A DNA stretch of 64,000 nt from assembly GCF_023147585.1 (NCBI RefSeq), contig NZ_JAHXOZ010000011.1:1-64000 (forward strand). The letters run 5' to 3'. Made by a program: the position numbers and the translations under genes. Every line of letters begins with the position of its first letter. Position 1 is the stretch's first letter. This DNA comes from Micrococcus sp. EYE_212 (lineage in GTDB: Bacteria; Actinomycetota; Actinomycetes; Actinomycetales; Micrococcaceae). This document shows, one piece after another, positions 35,350 to 43,741 of this stretch. The notes under the pieces were generated by a model. It was not told where the DNA came from, made no database searches, and saw nothing but the letters and a program-made list of their open reading frames with translations.

Positions 35350-38300
35350 TCAGCGGTGCACGAGCCGCAGGAACGCGCCGATCATCGGCAGGTCCTCGGG
35401 GCTGGTGGGCAGCGCGTCCGCGAGGGCGGGGGAGTGGACGAGGTAGGCGGCCCACTGCCCGCGCGAGATCGACACGTTGAGCCGGTTCCGGTTCAGGAGG
35501 AAGTCCAGCCCGCGCGACACCTCCTGCGGTGAGGACGCCGCCATCGTCAGGATCGCGACGGCGGCCTCCCGGCCCTGGAACTTGTCCACGGTGCCGACGG
35601 CGGTGCCCTCGAGACCGGCGGCGTCGAGCGCCTCCCGGACCGTGGCGACCTGCGCGTTGTACGGGGCCACCACGATCACGTCGGACGGCTCAAGCGGTCG
35701 GCCGGGGTCGTCCGGGCCGGTGGACCAGGTGCGGCCGAGCAGTGACCGGACGATCTCGACGACGGCCGCGGCCTCCTCCGGCGAGGACACGGCGTTGCCC
35801 GTGTGGGAGACCGGCCACGGGTGCAGCCCGGGCTCCACGCCGTCGAGCCGGCGGGCGTCGGCCCGCGGGGTGTGCGAGCGCAGGCGGCCGGCGTAGGAGA
35901 GCTCGGAGACCGGCGCGCAGAGCGTCGAGTGCATGCGCCAGGAGCGGTCCAGGAAGAAGCCGCGCTCGGGCCGGAGGGTGGCCTGCCCCTCGATCAGCCA
36001 GTCCAGGGCCGCATCACCCACCGGTTCCGGATGGATGCCCTGGGTGACCTGGGGGAGCTGGCGGGGATCGCCGAGCAGGAGCAGCGTCTCGGCCGCGGAT
36101 CCGGCGGCGAGGGTGTGCGCGAGGGAGAACTGGCCCGCCTCATCGATCACGAGCAGGTCGACGCCGGAGAACGCGTCATGGGCGAAGGTCCAGGGGGTGC
36201 CTCCCACCACGCGCCCCGGTCCGACGACCTCGCCGGCCTCCTTGTTCTGGATCTCCTCCCACGGGGCGTCCGGGTTCGGCGTCGCCCGGCTGGAGATCGC
36301 CTTGGCGACGTGTTCGGCGGGCACCCCGATCGAGAGGAGCTTCTGCAGGAAGTTCTCCACGACGGCGTGGGACTGTGCCGTGACACCGACGCTCCAGCCG
36401 CGCTCGAGGAGCGCCTTCACCGCGTGGCTGCCCACGTGCGTCTTGCCCGTGCCGGGAGGACCCTGCACCGCGACGTACGAGCCGCGGGCAGACTCGAGAG
36501 CCTCCACGAGCAGGGCGGTGCGGTCCAGCGCACCCTTGGAGTCGGCGACGATCTCCGGGAGCGGACGGCCCGTCGTCGTCGGCGTGCGCCGGGCGAGGAT
36601 GTCCACGCACGCGGACGCGCCGGGTGCGGGCAGTGCGCCCGCCGCGTCCGTGGCGACCGCGAGCTCGCGGATGCGCGCCTCGAGGCTGTCCGTGGGGACC
36701 TTCGCGTAGTGGAAGGCCGCCATAGGCAGCTGGTCGAACTGCTCGGCGCCGCGGGGCAGCTTCTCACGCAGCCGCAACACGGAGCGCCCGTCCGGCAGAT
36801 CCTCCACGTCCTCCACGTCCATGTTCAGGCCGATCCAGCGCACCGCGTTCGGCTGCAGCTCGGCGTGAACCGGAAGGTCCTCGTAGACGGACTTCACGGT
36901 GCTACCCGGCACGAGCAGGGTGCCGGGCTCGAGCGAACCGGTCACCCGGAGCACCCGCTGCAGGGCGTGCCGGCTGGTCGGCCGGTTCCAGTCCTCCACG
37001 ACGTCGATCCGGTCCACGACCACGTTGGCACGGGGCTCCTGCCACTCGTCCACGGGGGAGACGCCCCGGTCGAAGTACGCCCACCACATGGGCTTTTCCT
37101 CGCGACGGTAGAACCCGAGACCGGCCGCGAGCAGGGCGACGCCGCGCTCCTCCGGCCCAGGCACTGCCTCCGCGCCCGGCGCGGGCACCAACGCGAGCAA
37201 CGCGGCCGTGAGGTCCTGCTCGGGCTCCGGCGCGGCCTCGACCAGCGGCTCGTCCCCGGTCGCGGCGGCGTCGACGGGACGGTCCGCGACGGCGGCCTCC
37301 TCAGGCTCGACCTGCGCCCGCAGCCAGTCCCGCAGCCGCGCCGTGGAGACGCAGTCGTACCGGTTGTAGTCCTCGATGTCGGCGCGGATCGCCCCCGCGA
37401 CCTCGGTGTCCCCGGCCTCCATCGCGGCGACGTACCGGTGGTACTCGGTGACGCTGTCCGCCGCTGTCGTGACGCCGTCCTCCGCCCGGTGCTCCGCCCC
37501 CATGTAGAGGGGCTCCAGCTTCTTGATGGAGTAGCTCGGCACACCGGCCCGCAGGGCGGCGCGGACCGTGGAGTAGAGGTCCACGAACAACCCCGCGCGC
37601 AGCCAGTCGTCCAGCTCGCGCTCGCCCACGCCGTGGCGCACGGTCAGGCGTTTCAGCGCGGTGACCTCGTACGCGGCGTAGTGGTAGATCCGCATCCCCG
37701 GGTGGGCCGCGCGCCGCGCCTCCACGAACGCCACGAACTGCTCGAGTGCCGCCCGCTCGGCGGCACGGGTGTCCGCCCACAGACCCGTGAACCCGAAGTC
37801 GGCCGAGGCGGTGCGCGCGGTGCCCCCGCCCGGTGCCTCGACCCAGCCCCACAGGTACTCGAGGCCCTCCATGCTCCCGTCCGCGGAGACCCACAGCGGG
37901 TCCCCCTCGAAGTCGAAGAAGACGTCTCCGGCGTCCGGCGCCGGCAGCCCCGCCACGGCGCGCGGGTCCACGATCCGATGCGGCGGCAGCCCGTCCGCCC
38001 CGGCCGGCTCCAGCTGGATCGCCGCCTGTTCCCGCAGTGCCTCCCACGCGCGGCGGGCCATGCCCTCCGGCGGCGCGACGGACGCCGCGAGCTGCTCGAT
38101 GGTCGTGATGCCGGCCTCGCGCAGCCGGGTGCGCTGCAACCGCGTGGCCCCCGCCGTGAGCAGCACGTCCCGGTGCTCGGCGACGGCCTCTTCACACGCC
38201 TCGCATGCGCCGCAGACGCTCAGGCGGTCGTCACCCCAGCGGGCGGGCTCCCCGGCGGCCACGTGATCCTGCAGCAGCGCCTCCAGCCGGGCGCGCTGGT

Positions 38301-38895
38301 GCCGGTGCACCGGGATCACCTCGTCCAAGTCCGCGACGTGCCGGGAACCGTCCCCGAGCCACAGGCTGCCCTGCCGCGCCCGCGGCACGCCCATGCCGTC
38401 CAGCAGGTCCGCGTACGCGGCGATCTGCAGCAGCGCCGTCACCCGCGCATGCCGGGCCAGCTTCGTATCCACCACCTCGTACGCGCCCTCAGGGTGCTCC
38501 TCGTCCGTGCGGAGCACGAGGAAGTCGGCCAGGCCGCCGAACGCGCCGTCGTGCAGCATCCCCTGGAACACGACGGCGGGGCGCGCGGCCAGCGCCTCGG
38601 CGGTGCGCTTGCGGGCAGCCTGCACACCCTCGGGCGTGTAGCGCTCCGGGCGGGTGAGCCGGACCACCTGGTCCGCGCCGTGCTCCGCCTCGAGGCGCGC
38701 GAGCACGCGGGACTCGTGCTCGTCCCCGAGGCGGGAGACCCGCTCGAGGAACGCGTCCGCCACGCCGATCCGCGGGGCGCGCCCGAGCGCGGGGTCCATC
38801 GTCCCGCGCAGCCACCCGTACGTGCACGTCGCGGCGGCGGTGATGTCCGAGGGGCTGAGCATGAAGGAGGCGCGGTCCGGCGCGAAGGTCACCAT
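35350..38895 (-). CDS. TM0106-type RecB-like nuclease fused to SF1 helicase
   Basis: An 1181-residue fusion. N-terminal part: RecB-like nuclease with the Asp of LADFLVLRTDEE and YEVVDTKLARHARV, plus VCGACEAC, a Cys cluster that may hold an Fe-S centre or zinc. The middle has an RNase H-like strand (GDVFFDFEGDPLW). The C-terminal third is a Dna2/Upf1-like helicase: VQGPPGTGKTHVGSHAVKALL near 810, LLVIDEAGQFSLAHTLA near 913, LLLLGDPRQLPQV, and the motif V-VI region DKFQGREAAVAILTMAAS and LLNRNRLNVSISRGQWAAYLV. Such fusions are common in actinobacteria and presumably process DNA ends; the pathway is unknown. Leaderless start (TAGGGT, six bases). Confidence 0.88.
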   Translation of the reverse strand: MVTFAPDRASFMLSPSDITAAATCTYGWLRGTMDPALGRAPRIGVADAFLERVSRLGDEHESRVLARLEAEHGADQVVRLTRPERYTPEGVQAARKRTAEALAARPAVVFQGMLHDGAFGGLADFLVLRTDEEHPEGAYEVVDTKLARHARVTALLQIAAYADLLDGMGVPRARQGSLWLGDGSRHVADLDEVIPVHRHQRARLEALLQDHVAAGEPARWGDDRLSVCGACEACEEAVAEHRDVLLTAGATRLQRTRLREAGITTIEQLAASVAPPEGMARRAWEALREQAAIQLEPAGADGLPPHRIVDPRAVAGLPAPDAGDVFFDFEGDPLWVSADGSMEGLEYLWGWVEAPGGGTARTASADFGFTGLWADTRAAERAALEQFVAFVEARRAAHPGMRIYHYAAYEVTALKRLTVRHGVGERELDDWLRAGLFVDLYSTVRAALRAGVPSYSIKKLEPLYMGAEHRAEDGVTTAADSVTEYHRYVAAMEAGDTEVAGAIRADIEDYNRYDCVSTARLRDWLRAQVEPEEAAVADRPVDAAATGDEPLVEAAPEPEQDLTAALLALVPAPGAEAVPGPEERGVALLAAGLGFYRREEKPMWWAYFDRGVSPVDEWQEPRANVVVDRIDVVEDWNRPTSRHALQRVLRVTGSLEPGTLLVPGSTVKSVYEDLPVHAELQPNAVRWIGLNMDVEDVEDLPDGRSVLRLREKLPRGAEQFDQLPMAAFHYAKVPTDSLEARIRELAVATDAAGALPAPGASACVDILARRTPTTTGRPLPEIVADSKGALDRTALLVEALESARGSYVAVQGPPGTGKTHVGSHAVKALLERGWSVGVTAQSHAVVENFLQKLLSIGVPAEHVAKAISSRATPNPDAPWEEIQNKEAGEVVGPGRVVGGTPWTFAHDAFSGVDLLVIDEAGQFSLAHTLAAGSAAETLLLLGDPRQLPQVTQGIHPEPVGDAALDWLIEGQATLRPERGFFLDRSWRMHSTLCAPVSELSYAGRLRSHTPRADARRLDGVEPGLHPWPVSHTGNAVSSPEEAAAVVEIVRSLLGRTWSTGPDDPGRPLEPSDVIVVAPYNAQVATVREALDAAGLEGTAVGTVDKFQGREAAVAILTMAASSPQEVSRGLDFLLNRNRLNVSISRGQWAAYLVHSPALADALPTSPEDLPMIGAFLRLVHR

Positions 38896-38901
38896 GCGGT
38901 C

Positions 38902-38907
38902 ACCCTA
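38902..38907 (-). promoter_or_regulatory. leaderless -10 box (nuclease/helicase gene)
   Basis: TAGGGT on the reverse strand, six bases, ATG at 38895. Confidence 0.6.
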
Positions 38908-39012
38908 GACAGGAGACGCGGACACGTGAGGCAGGGCCGCGCACAGGATCCCGGTGCGCCTCGCCCCGGCAGCGGCAGGGCGGGGCGGCACGCGTCACAC
39001 GCCGCACCGGAC

Positions 39013-39055
39013 TTGACGCGGGTCACACCCAGGGCGTTACCTAATGATCGTTCAG
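39013..39055 (+). promoter_or_regulatory. paaI-paaK promoter with paa operator 1
   Basis: -35 TTGACG (39013-39018), 18 bases, -10 TTACCT (39037-39042). The 16-bp operator CCTAATGATCGTTCAG (39040-39055) covers the -10 and start; read in reverse it is CTGAACGATCATTAGG and carries AATTA upstream, as at the operators at 52436 and 59077. Confidence 0.7.
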
Positions 39056-39108
39056 TAATTCTCCGCGTCGCCGCGCCGGCGCGCACGTGCCGGCAGGGAG
39101 GCCCGCCC

Positions 39109-39525
39109 ATGACCGAGACCGCACACCACCCCATGCTCGCGCAGGACCGCGTGGCCCGGTGGCTCGGCGTGACCCTCGAAGTCGCCGAGAAGGATCACGC
39201 GCGCATCCGGATGACGCTCACCGAGGACCAGCACAACGGCTTCGGCATGGCCCACGGCGGCGCCGTCTTCGCGTTCGCTGACACCTGCTTCGCGCTGACC
39301 TGCAACGACCCCGCCTCGGACGGCTCCACCCTCACCGTGGCCTCCGGCGTGGACGTCAACTTCCTCGCGGCCACCCGCGCCGGGCAGACCCTCGTCGCGG
39401 AGGGCCGCCTGGTCGCCGCGGCCGGCCGCTCGGCCGTCTACGACATCACCGTCACCATCGACGACGGCACCCCGGTGGCCGCCTTCCGCGGCCGCTCCCG
39501 CACCATCCCCGCCCCCGGACGCTGA
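39109..39525 (+). CDS. paaI: phenylacetate-pathway thioesterase PaaI
   Basis: A 138-residue hotdog thioesterase. HNGFGMAHGGAVFAFADTCFALTCN (residues about 44-68) is the PaaI hallmark: the N and the HGG that starts the helix, with the Asp of FADT. It hydrolyses stalled ring-hydroxylated or ring-opened phenylacetyl-CoA intermediates and so frees CoA. ATG 39109 follows GGGAGG. First gene of the paaI-paaK-tetR unit, controlled by operator 39040-39055. Confidence 0.9.
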   Translation: MTETAHHPMLAQDRVARWLGVTLEVAEKDHARIRMTLTEDQHNGFGMAHGGAVFAFADTCFALTCNDPASDGSTLTVASGVDVNFLAATRAGQTLVAEGRLVAAAGRSAVYDITVTIDDGTPVAAFRGRSRTIPAPGR

Positions 39526-39605
39526 CGGGCCGGCGCACCCGCCGGTGCGCCGCCGTCGTCGAACACCGCCCGGCCCCACCGACCCCGCATCCCCAGGAGG
39601 ACGCC

Positions 39606-40955
39606 ATGCTCGAGGCCTCGATCCCCAACCCGTACACGCCGGCACCCCTGCCCGCCCCCGCCGACCGCGGGGCGCAGGACCCCGAGGAGACGATGAGCCG
39701 GGACCAGATCGAGGCGCTCCAGTTCGAACGCCTCCGCTGGACCCTGCACCACGCCTACGAGAACGTGCCCGCCTACCAGGAGCACTTCGACGCGCACGGC
39801 GTGCACCCCTCCGACTTCAAGGAGCTGGGCGACCTCGCCAAGTTCCCGTACACGGACAAGGAGTTCCTGCGGAAGAGCTACCCGTTCGGCGCGTTCGCGG
39901 CCACGGGTCCCGAGCTGCGCCGCATCCACGCCTCCTCCGGCACCACCGGCCAGCCCACCGTGGTCGGCTACACCGACGACGACCTGGCCACCTGGGCCAC
40001 CCTGGTCGCCCGCTGCTTCCGCGCCGGTGGCATCCGCCCCGGCGACCGTGTGCACAACGCGTACGGCTACGGCCTGTTCACCGGCGGCCTCGGCGCCCAC
40101 TACGGCGCCGAGCGCGTCGGAGCCGCCGTGATCCCGATGTCCGGCGGGCAGACGGAGAAGCAGGTGCAGCTGATCACCGACTTCCAGCCGCGCGCCATCC
40201 TCTCCACGCCCACCTACCTGCTGACCATCGCGGACGGCTTCAAGAAGCTCGGGCTGGACCCGCGCGAGTCCTCCCTCGAGGTCGCGATCCTCGGCGCCGA
40301 GCCGTGGACCGAGGAGATGCGCCGCGAGATCGAGCGGACCTTCGACATCGACGCCGTGGACATCTACGGCCTCTCTGAGGTCATGGGCCCCGGCGTGGCC
40401 GGCGAGTCCGTGGAGACGAAGGACGGCTTGCACATCTGGGAGGACCACTTCCGCCCCGAGATCATCGACCCGTTCACGGACGAGGTGCTGGAGACCGGCC
40501 GCCCCGGCGAGCTCGTCTTCACCTCGCTCACCAAGCAGGCGCTGCCGATCATCCGCTACCGCACGCACGACCTCACCCGCCTGCTGCCCGGCACCTCGCA
40601 CCCGGGCCACCGCCGCATGGGCCGCATCACCGGCCGCTCCGACGACATGATCATCCTGCGCGGCGTGAACCTCTTCCCCTCGCAGATCGAGGAGCTCGCC
40701 CTCCAGATTCCCACGCTCTCCCCGCACTTCACCCTCGAGATCACGCGGCCGAACCGCATGGACGAGATGGCCGTGAACATCGAGCGCCGCGTGGAGGCCA
40801 CCCTCGAGGCCGCCCAGGAGGGCGCGCGCCTGCTGCAGAAGGAGATCAAGACGAAGATCGGCTCCTCGTGTGCCATCAACGTCGTGGAGCCGGACACCCT
40901 GACCCGCTCCTCCGGCAAGCTCAAGCGCGTCTACGACCTGCGCGACAAGGCCTGA
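39606..40955 (+). CDS. paaK: phenylacetate-CoA ligase
   Basis: A 449-residue AMP-forming ligase, the first step of aerobic phenylacetate breakdown. It has HASSGTTGQPTVVGYT (phosphate loop, near residue 112), YGYGLFTGGLGAHYGAE, IPMSGGQTEKQVQLI, AEPWTEEMRREIE, VDIYGLSEVMGPGVAGE and, at the C terminus, GRITGRSDDMIILRGVNLFPSQIEE. These are specific to PaaK. A ribosome site AGGAGG precedes ATG 39606. It is cotranscribed with paaI and the downstream TetR gene. Confidence 0.95.
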   Translation: MLEASIPNPYTPAPLPAPADRGAQDPEETMSRDQIEALQFERLRWTLHHAYENVPAYQEHFDAHGVHPSDFKELGDLAKFPYTDKEFLRKSYPFGAFAATGPELRRIHASSGTTGQPTVVGYTDDDLATWATLVARCFRAGGIRPGDRVHNAYGYGLFTGGLGAHYGAERVGAAVIPMSGGQTEKQVQLITDFQPRAILSTPTYLLTIADGFKKLGLDPRESSLEVAILGAEPWTEEMRREIERTFDIDAVDIYGLSEVMGPGVAGESVETKDGLHIWEDHFRPEIIDPFTDEVLETGRPGELVFTSLTKQALPIIRYRTHDLTRLLPGTSHPGHRRMGRITGRSDDMIILRGVNLFPSQIEELALQIPTLSPHFTLEITRPNRMDEMAVNIERRVEATLEAAQEGARLLQKEIKTKIGSSCAINVVEPDTLTRSSGKLKRVYDLRDKA

Positions 40956-41036
40956 TCCGGCCGGAGCCCGGCCCGCGCCCGTCGGAGGCGGACGGTGGCC
41001 CGCGCCCGCCGTCGTCGTCCGTCCCCGCGCGGCGGC

Positions 41037-41042
41037 TACGCT
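41037..41042 (+). promoter_or_regulatory. internal -10 box before the TetR gene
   Basis: TACGCT, 39 bases before the GTG at 41082. It could give the repressor a basal transcript independent of the paaI promoter. Confidence 0.45.
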
Positions 41043-41081
41043 GGGTCAGCCGACCCGCCTGCCAGGCCCCGAGAGGACACC

Positions 41082-41711
41082 GTGACCGACTCCCAACCCG
41101 ACGCCGCCGTCGCCGGCCTGCCCCGCCGCGGGCGCCCCGGCTACGACCGCGAGACCCTGCTGGCGGTGTGCGTGGACGTGTTCAACCGGCACGGCTACGA
41201 GGCCACGTCCATGGGGATGCTGGCCACGCACCTGGGGATCTCCAAGTCCGCGATCTACCACCACGTGCAGTCCAAGGAGGCCATCCTCGGCCAGGCCCTC
41301 GACGACGCGCTGGGCGCCCTCGAAGCCTCGATCGACGCGGTGCAGGCCGGGCCGGGCGCGCCGGGGGAGAAGGTGGAGGCGGCCGTGCGCGGCACCCTGC
41401 GGGTCCTCGTGGCCAGGATGCCTGAGGTCACGCTGCTGCTGCGCCTGCGCGGCAACTCGGACGTGGAGCTGGCCGCGATGGAGCGGCGGCGAGCCATCAC
41501 CCGGCGGCTCGGCGAGCTCGTGGAGGCCGCGCAGGCCGAGGGGACGGTGCGCTCGGATGTGACACCGCGCAACCTCGCCCGTCTCATGCTCGGCATGATC
41601 AACTCGATCGTGGACTGGTACCGGCCGGACGGGGCCCAGCCCGGGCACAAGTCCGTGGAGGAGATGGTGGAGGCCGTCACGGGCGTGGTGCTGGGCGGCC
41701 TGCGGGGCTGA
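41082..41711 (+). CDS. TetR-family regulator, probable paa repressor
   Basis: A 209-residue regulator. The N-terminal domain reads GRPGYDRETLLAVCVDVFNRHGYEATSMGMLATHLGISKSAIYHHVQSKEAILGQAL, a classic TetR helix-turn-helix; the C-terminal domain (LLRLRGNSDVELAAMERRRAITRRL) resembles TetR_C_33-like ligand domains. It follows paaK by 126 bases and has its own TACGCT at 41037. TetR-type PaaR proteins repress paa genes and release on phenylacetyl-CoA, and the five paa-linked palindromes in this window fit such a factor. Assignment as PaaR is inference. GTG start with GAGAGG upstream. Confidence 0.85.
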   Translation: MTDSQPDAAVAGLPRRGRPGYDRETLLAVCVDVFNRHGYEATSMGMLATHLGISKSAIYHHVQSKEAILGQALDDALGALEASIDAVQAGPGAPGEKVEAAVRGTLRVLVARMPEVTLLLRLRGNSDVELAAMERRRAITRRLGELVEAAQAEGTVRSDVTPRNLARLMLGMINSIVDWYRPDGAQPGHKSVEEMVEAVTGVVLGGLRG

Positions 41712-41732
41712 CCGGCGTCCCCGCCCGGGACG

Positions 41733-42638
41733 TCACGTGCCGTCGAGCGCGGCCTTCACGTTCCTGACGATCGACGCGGCTCGCCTCTCGGCGTCCGCGG
41801 GGGCGTCGCCCTCGGTGGTCCCCTGGCTCACCGAGATGATCCGGCTGCCGTCCTGCACGGCCATGACGTGGCTGTAGACCGAGCCCACGGGTCGTGCGGT
41901 GTACGCAGTGCCGCCCTCCCATGCCACATCCTCCAGCTCGCGCACGCCCGTCCCGGGCAGGTCGGCCCCGGCGCAGGCCGCGGCGGCCGTGCGGGCCTGC
42001 TCCATGTCGGCGCGCGCCGCCGCCTCGTCCGGGAAGGACTCCACCCGCACGCCCATCGGCGTGACCTCCGCCTTGGGAGAGGCCGTCATGGACGGGACGG
42101 GGGAGGCGGTCGACGCCCCACCGACGGTGGCCGCCGTGGTGGGCTGGACGATGAAGTCCACCCAGGCGGCGTCCGCGTCCGCCGAGCGCTCCAAGGCGCC
42201 GCGCGTGGCGTCCAGGCAGGTGCGCTGCTCCGGGCTCCACGACGGCGCAGGCGTGGCTCCGGCGGCCGCGGTCTGCTCGATGTCCTCCGCAGCCCGGCGG
42301 AGCTCGGTCTGGCGCTCGAGCGGCGAGGCCTTGCTCAGGCCGACCTCCGCGCCGGGGCCGGCGGCCAGGAGCACGGCCTGCTTCACGGCCTTGACGTGCT
42401 CCGCGTCCAGGGCGGCGGGCATGTCCAGGGAGAGGGCGCGGGAGGAGCCTGAGGGGGTCGCGGACCCGCTCGTCGGGCCCGTGGACGCGGAAGAGGTGGC
42501 GGCGGGCGAGCCGGACGCGGATCCGGGCGTCGAGGAAGTGCCGGCGCCCCCGTTCCCCGCGCACCCGGTGAGGGCGAGGGCGACCGCCGCGAGGGTGCAG
42601 CCGAGGGCGCGGCGGGAAGAGGGGGTCCGGAGCGTCAT
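41733..42638 (-). CDS. predicted surface lipoprotein
   Basis: A 301-residue exported lipoprotein. RRALGCTLAAVALALTGCAGN gives an Arg-rich n-region, hydrophobic core and lipobox LTGC, with lipidated Cys at about residue 26. A Ser/Thr/Pro/Gly-rich linker (residues 27-68) follows. The body is mostly helical with two Cys (TCLDATR, AACAGADLPG) and ends VRNVKAALDGT. No family is recognised; sensor or peptidoglycan-associated roles are possible. Leaderless start (TACAGT, six bases). It is convergent with the TetR gene and unrelated to the paa genes. Confidence 0.8.
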   Translation of the reverse strand: MTLRTPSSRRALGCTLAAVALALTGCAGNGGAGTSSTPGSASGSPAATSSASTGPTSGSATPSGSSRALSLDMPAALDAEHVKAVKQAVLLAAGPGAEVGLSKASPLERQTELRRAAEDIEQTAAAGATPAPSWSPEQRTCLDATRGALERSADADAAWVDFIVQPTTAATVGGASTASPVPSMTASPKAEVTPMGVRVESFPDEAAARADMEQARTAAAACAGADLPGTGVRELEDVAWEGGTAYTARPVGSVYSHVMAVQDGSRIISVSQGTTEGDAPADAERRAASIVRNVKAALDGT

Positions 42639-42644
42639 GGGGCG

Positions 42645-42650
42645 ACTGTA
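42645..42650 (-). promoter_or_regulatory. leaderless -10 box (lipoprotein gene)
   Basis: TACAGT on the reverse strand, six bases, ATG at 42638. Confidence 0.6.
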
Positions 42651-42716
42651 CGACGACGAGCCGCCCGGGCGCGCAGGATGCGCACCGGACGGTCCGGCGT
42701 CGTGATGAGGCGGGGA

Positions 42717-43649
42717 TCAGCCCAGGGGCGTGTCCTTGTCGCCCAGGTTCCAGTCCTCGACCGGGCCCAGGTTCTCCCCGTTGGGGCCGTAGCGGTAGAA
42801 CCCCTGGCCGTCGGCGAGGCCGGAGTGGCCGGCGTCGATGGACTTCTGCAGCAGGTCGGCGAAGCCGATCTGCCAGTCGGCGCCCGCGTTGCGCGAGACG
42901 TGCGCGGCGACGTTGAAGCCGACCACGTCGTAGGTCTGGAACGGGCCGGCGTCGTTGCCGGTGGCCACGCGCCAGGTGCGGTCGATGTCCGCCGGGTTGC
43001 CCACTCCGTGCATGTACAGCTTGGAGCCGGCCTGCAGCCACGGGATGAGCAGGGAGTTGAGGAAGTAGCCCGGGATCTCCTTGCGCACGTGCACGGGGAC
43101 CATGCCGGTCTCCTCGGCGAACTGCAGGGCTCCCGCGACGGCCTCCGGCGAGGTGGCGGCGGTGCCCATGACCTCGGCGGTGTTCTGCGCCCAGATGCGG
43201 TTGGCGTAGTGCAGGGCCAGGAAGCGCTCCGGATGGCCGCTGGCGTCGGCGAAGTCCGAGGGCAGCAGGGAGGAGGTGTTCGTGGCGAACAGGGTCGTGG
43301 CGGGGGCGAGCTCACCCACCTGGGCCCACACCTTGCGCTTGAGCTCCAGGTTCTCCGGGACGGCCTCGATCACGATGTCCGCGTCCGCCACCGCCTCGGC
43401 CAGGTCCGACGTCGGGGTGATGCGGGCGATGGCCTCGTCGAAGCGGGCGGCGTCGTAGCCCTCGCCCAGGTCGGCCGCGTAGCCCTGGCGGATCCACGCC
43501 CAGCGCTTGTCGAGGTTCTCGAGTGCGGCGGGGACGGCGTCGTACGCCATGACCTTCTTGCCGTGGTAGGCGGCCTGCATGATGATCTGCGAGCCCAGCA
43601 CGCCGGTGCCCAGCACCGTGACCTGTTCGAAACGAGTGAATTCGGACAT
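42717..43649 (-). CDS. 3-hydroxyacyl-CoA dehydrogenase (paaZ operon)
   Basis: A 310-residue NAD-dependent dehydrogenase. The Rossmann start [33 protein letters not shown] and [19 protein letters not shown] define the HbdA/PaaH-like family. The C-terminal domain includes [21 protein letters not shown]. It should oxidise 3-hydroxyadipyl-CoA or a related 3-hydroxyacyl-CoA. It is the second gene after paaZ (92-base gap), under the paaZ operator. A second dehydrogenase (49405-50301) lies in another paa unit, so the two may divide C6 and shorter substrates. ATG 43649 with AGAAGG upstream. Confidence 0.85.
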   Translation of the reverse strand: MSEFTRFEQVTVLGTGVLGSQIIMQAAYHGKKVMAYDAVPAALENLDKRWAWIRQGYAADLGEGYDAARFDEAIARITPTSDLAEAVADADIVIEAVPENLELKRKVWAQVGELAPATTLFATNTSSLLPSDFADASGHPERFLALHYANRIWAQNTAEVMGTAATSPEAVAGALQFAEETGMVPVHVRKEIPGYFLNSLLIPWLQAGSKLYMHGVGNPADIDRTWRVATGNDAGPFQTYDVVGFNVAAHVSRNAGADWQIGFADLLQKSIDAGHSGLADGQGFYRYGPNGENLGPVEDWNLGDKDTPLG

Positions 43650-43741
43650 GGGGATGACCTTCTCTCTCAAGGGTCCTTCGGGGACATCAGGGTGAACGAA
43701 GCATGCCGGTGGACTTGTTCCCGTCCGATCCGTCCGACGGC

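Noticed and set aside
35803-39525. A 1240-codon forward frame across the nuclease/helicase gene into paaI
   Set aside because: Only its last 139 codons, starting at ATG 39109, are real (paaI). The rest is antisense to a gene with intact helicase motifs.
42717-43649. Assignment as PaaH proper
   Set aside because: Two single-domain dehydrogenases exist in the paa region and neither has the duplicated C-terminal domain of E. coli PaaH, so the symbol was withheld from both.
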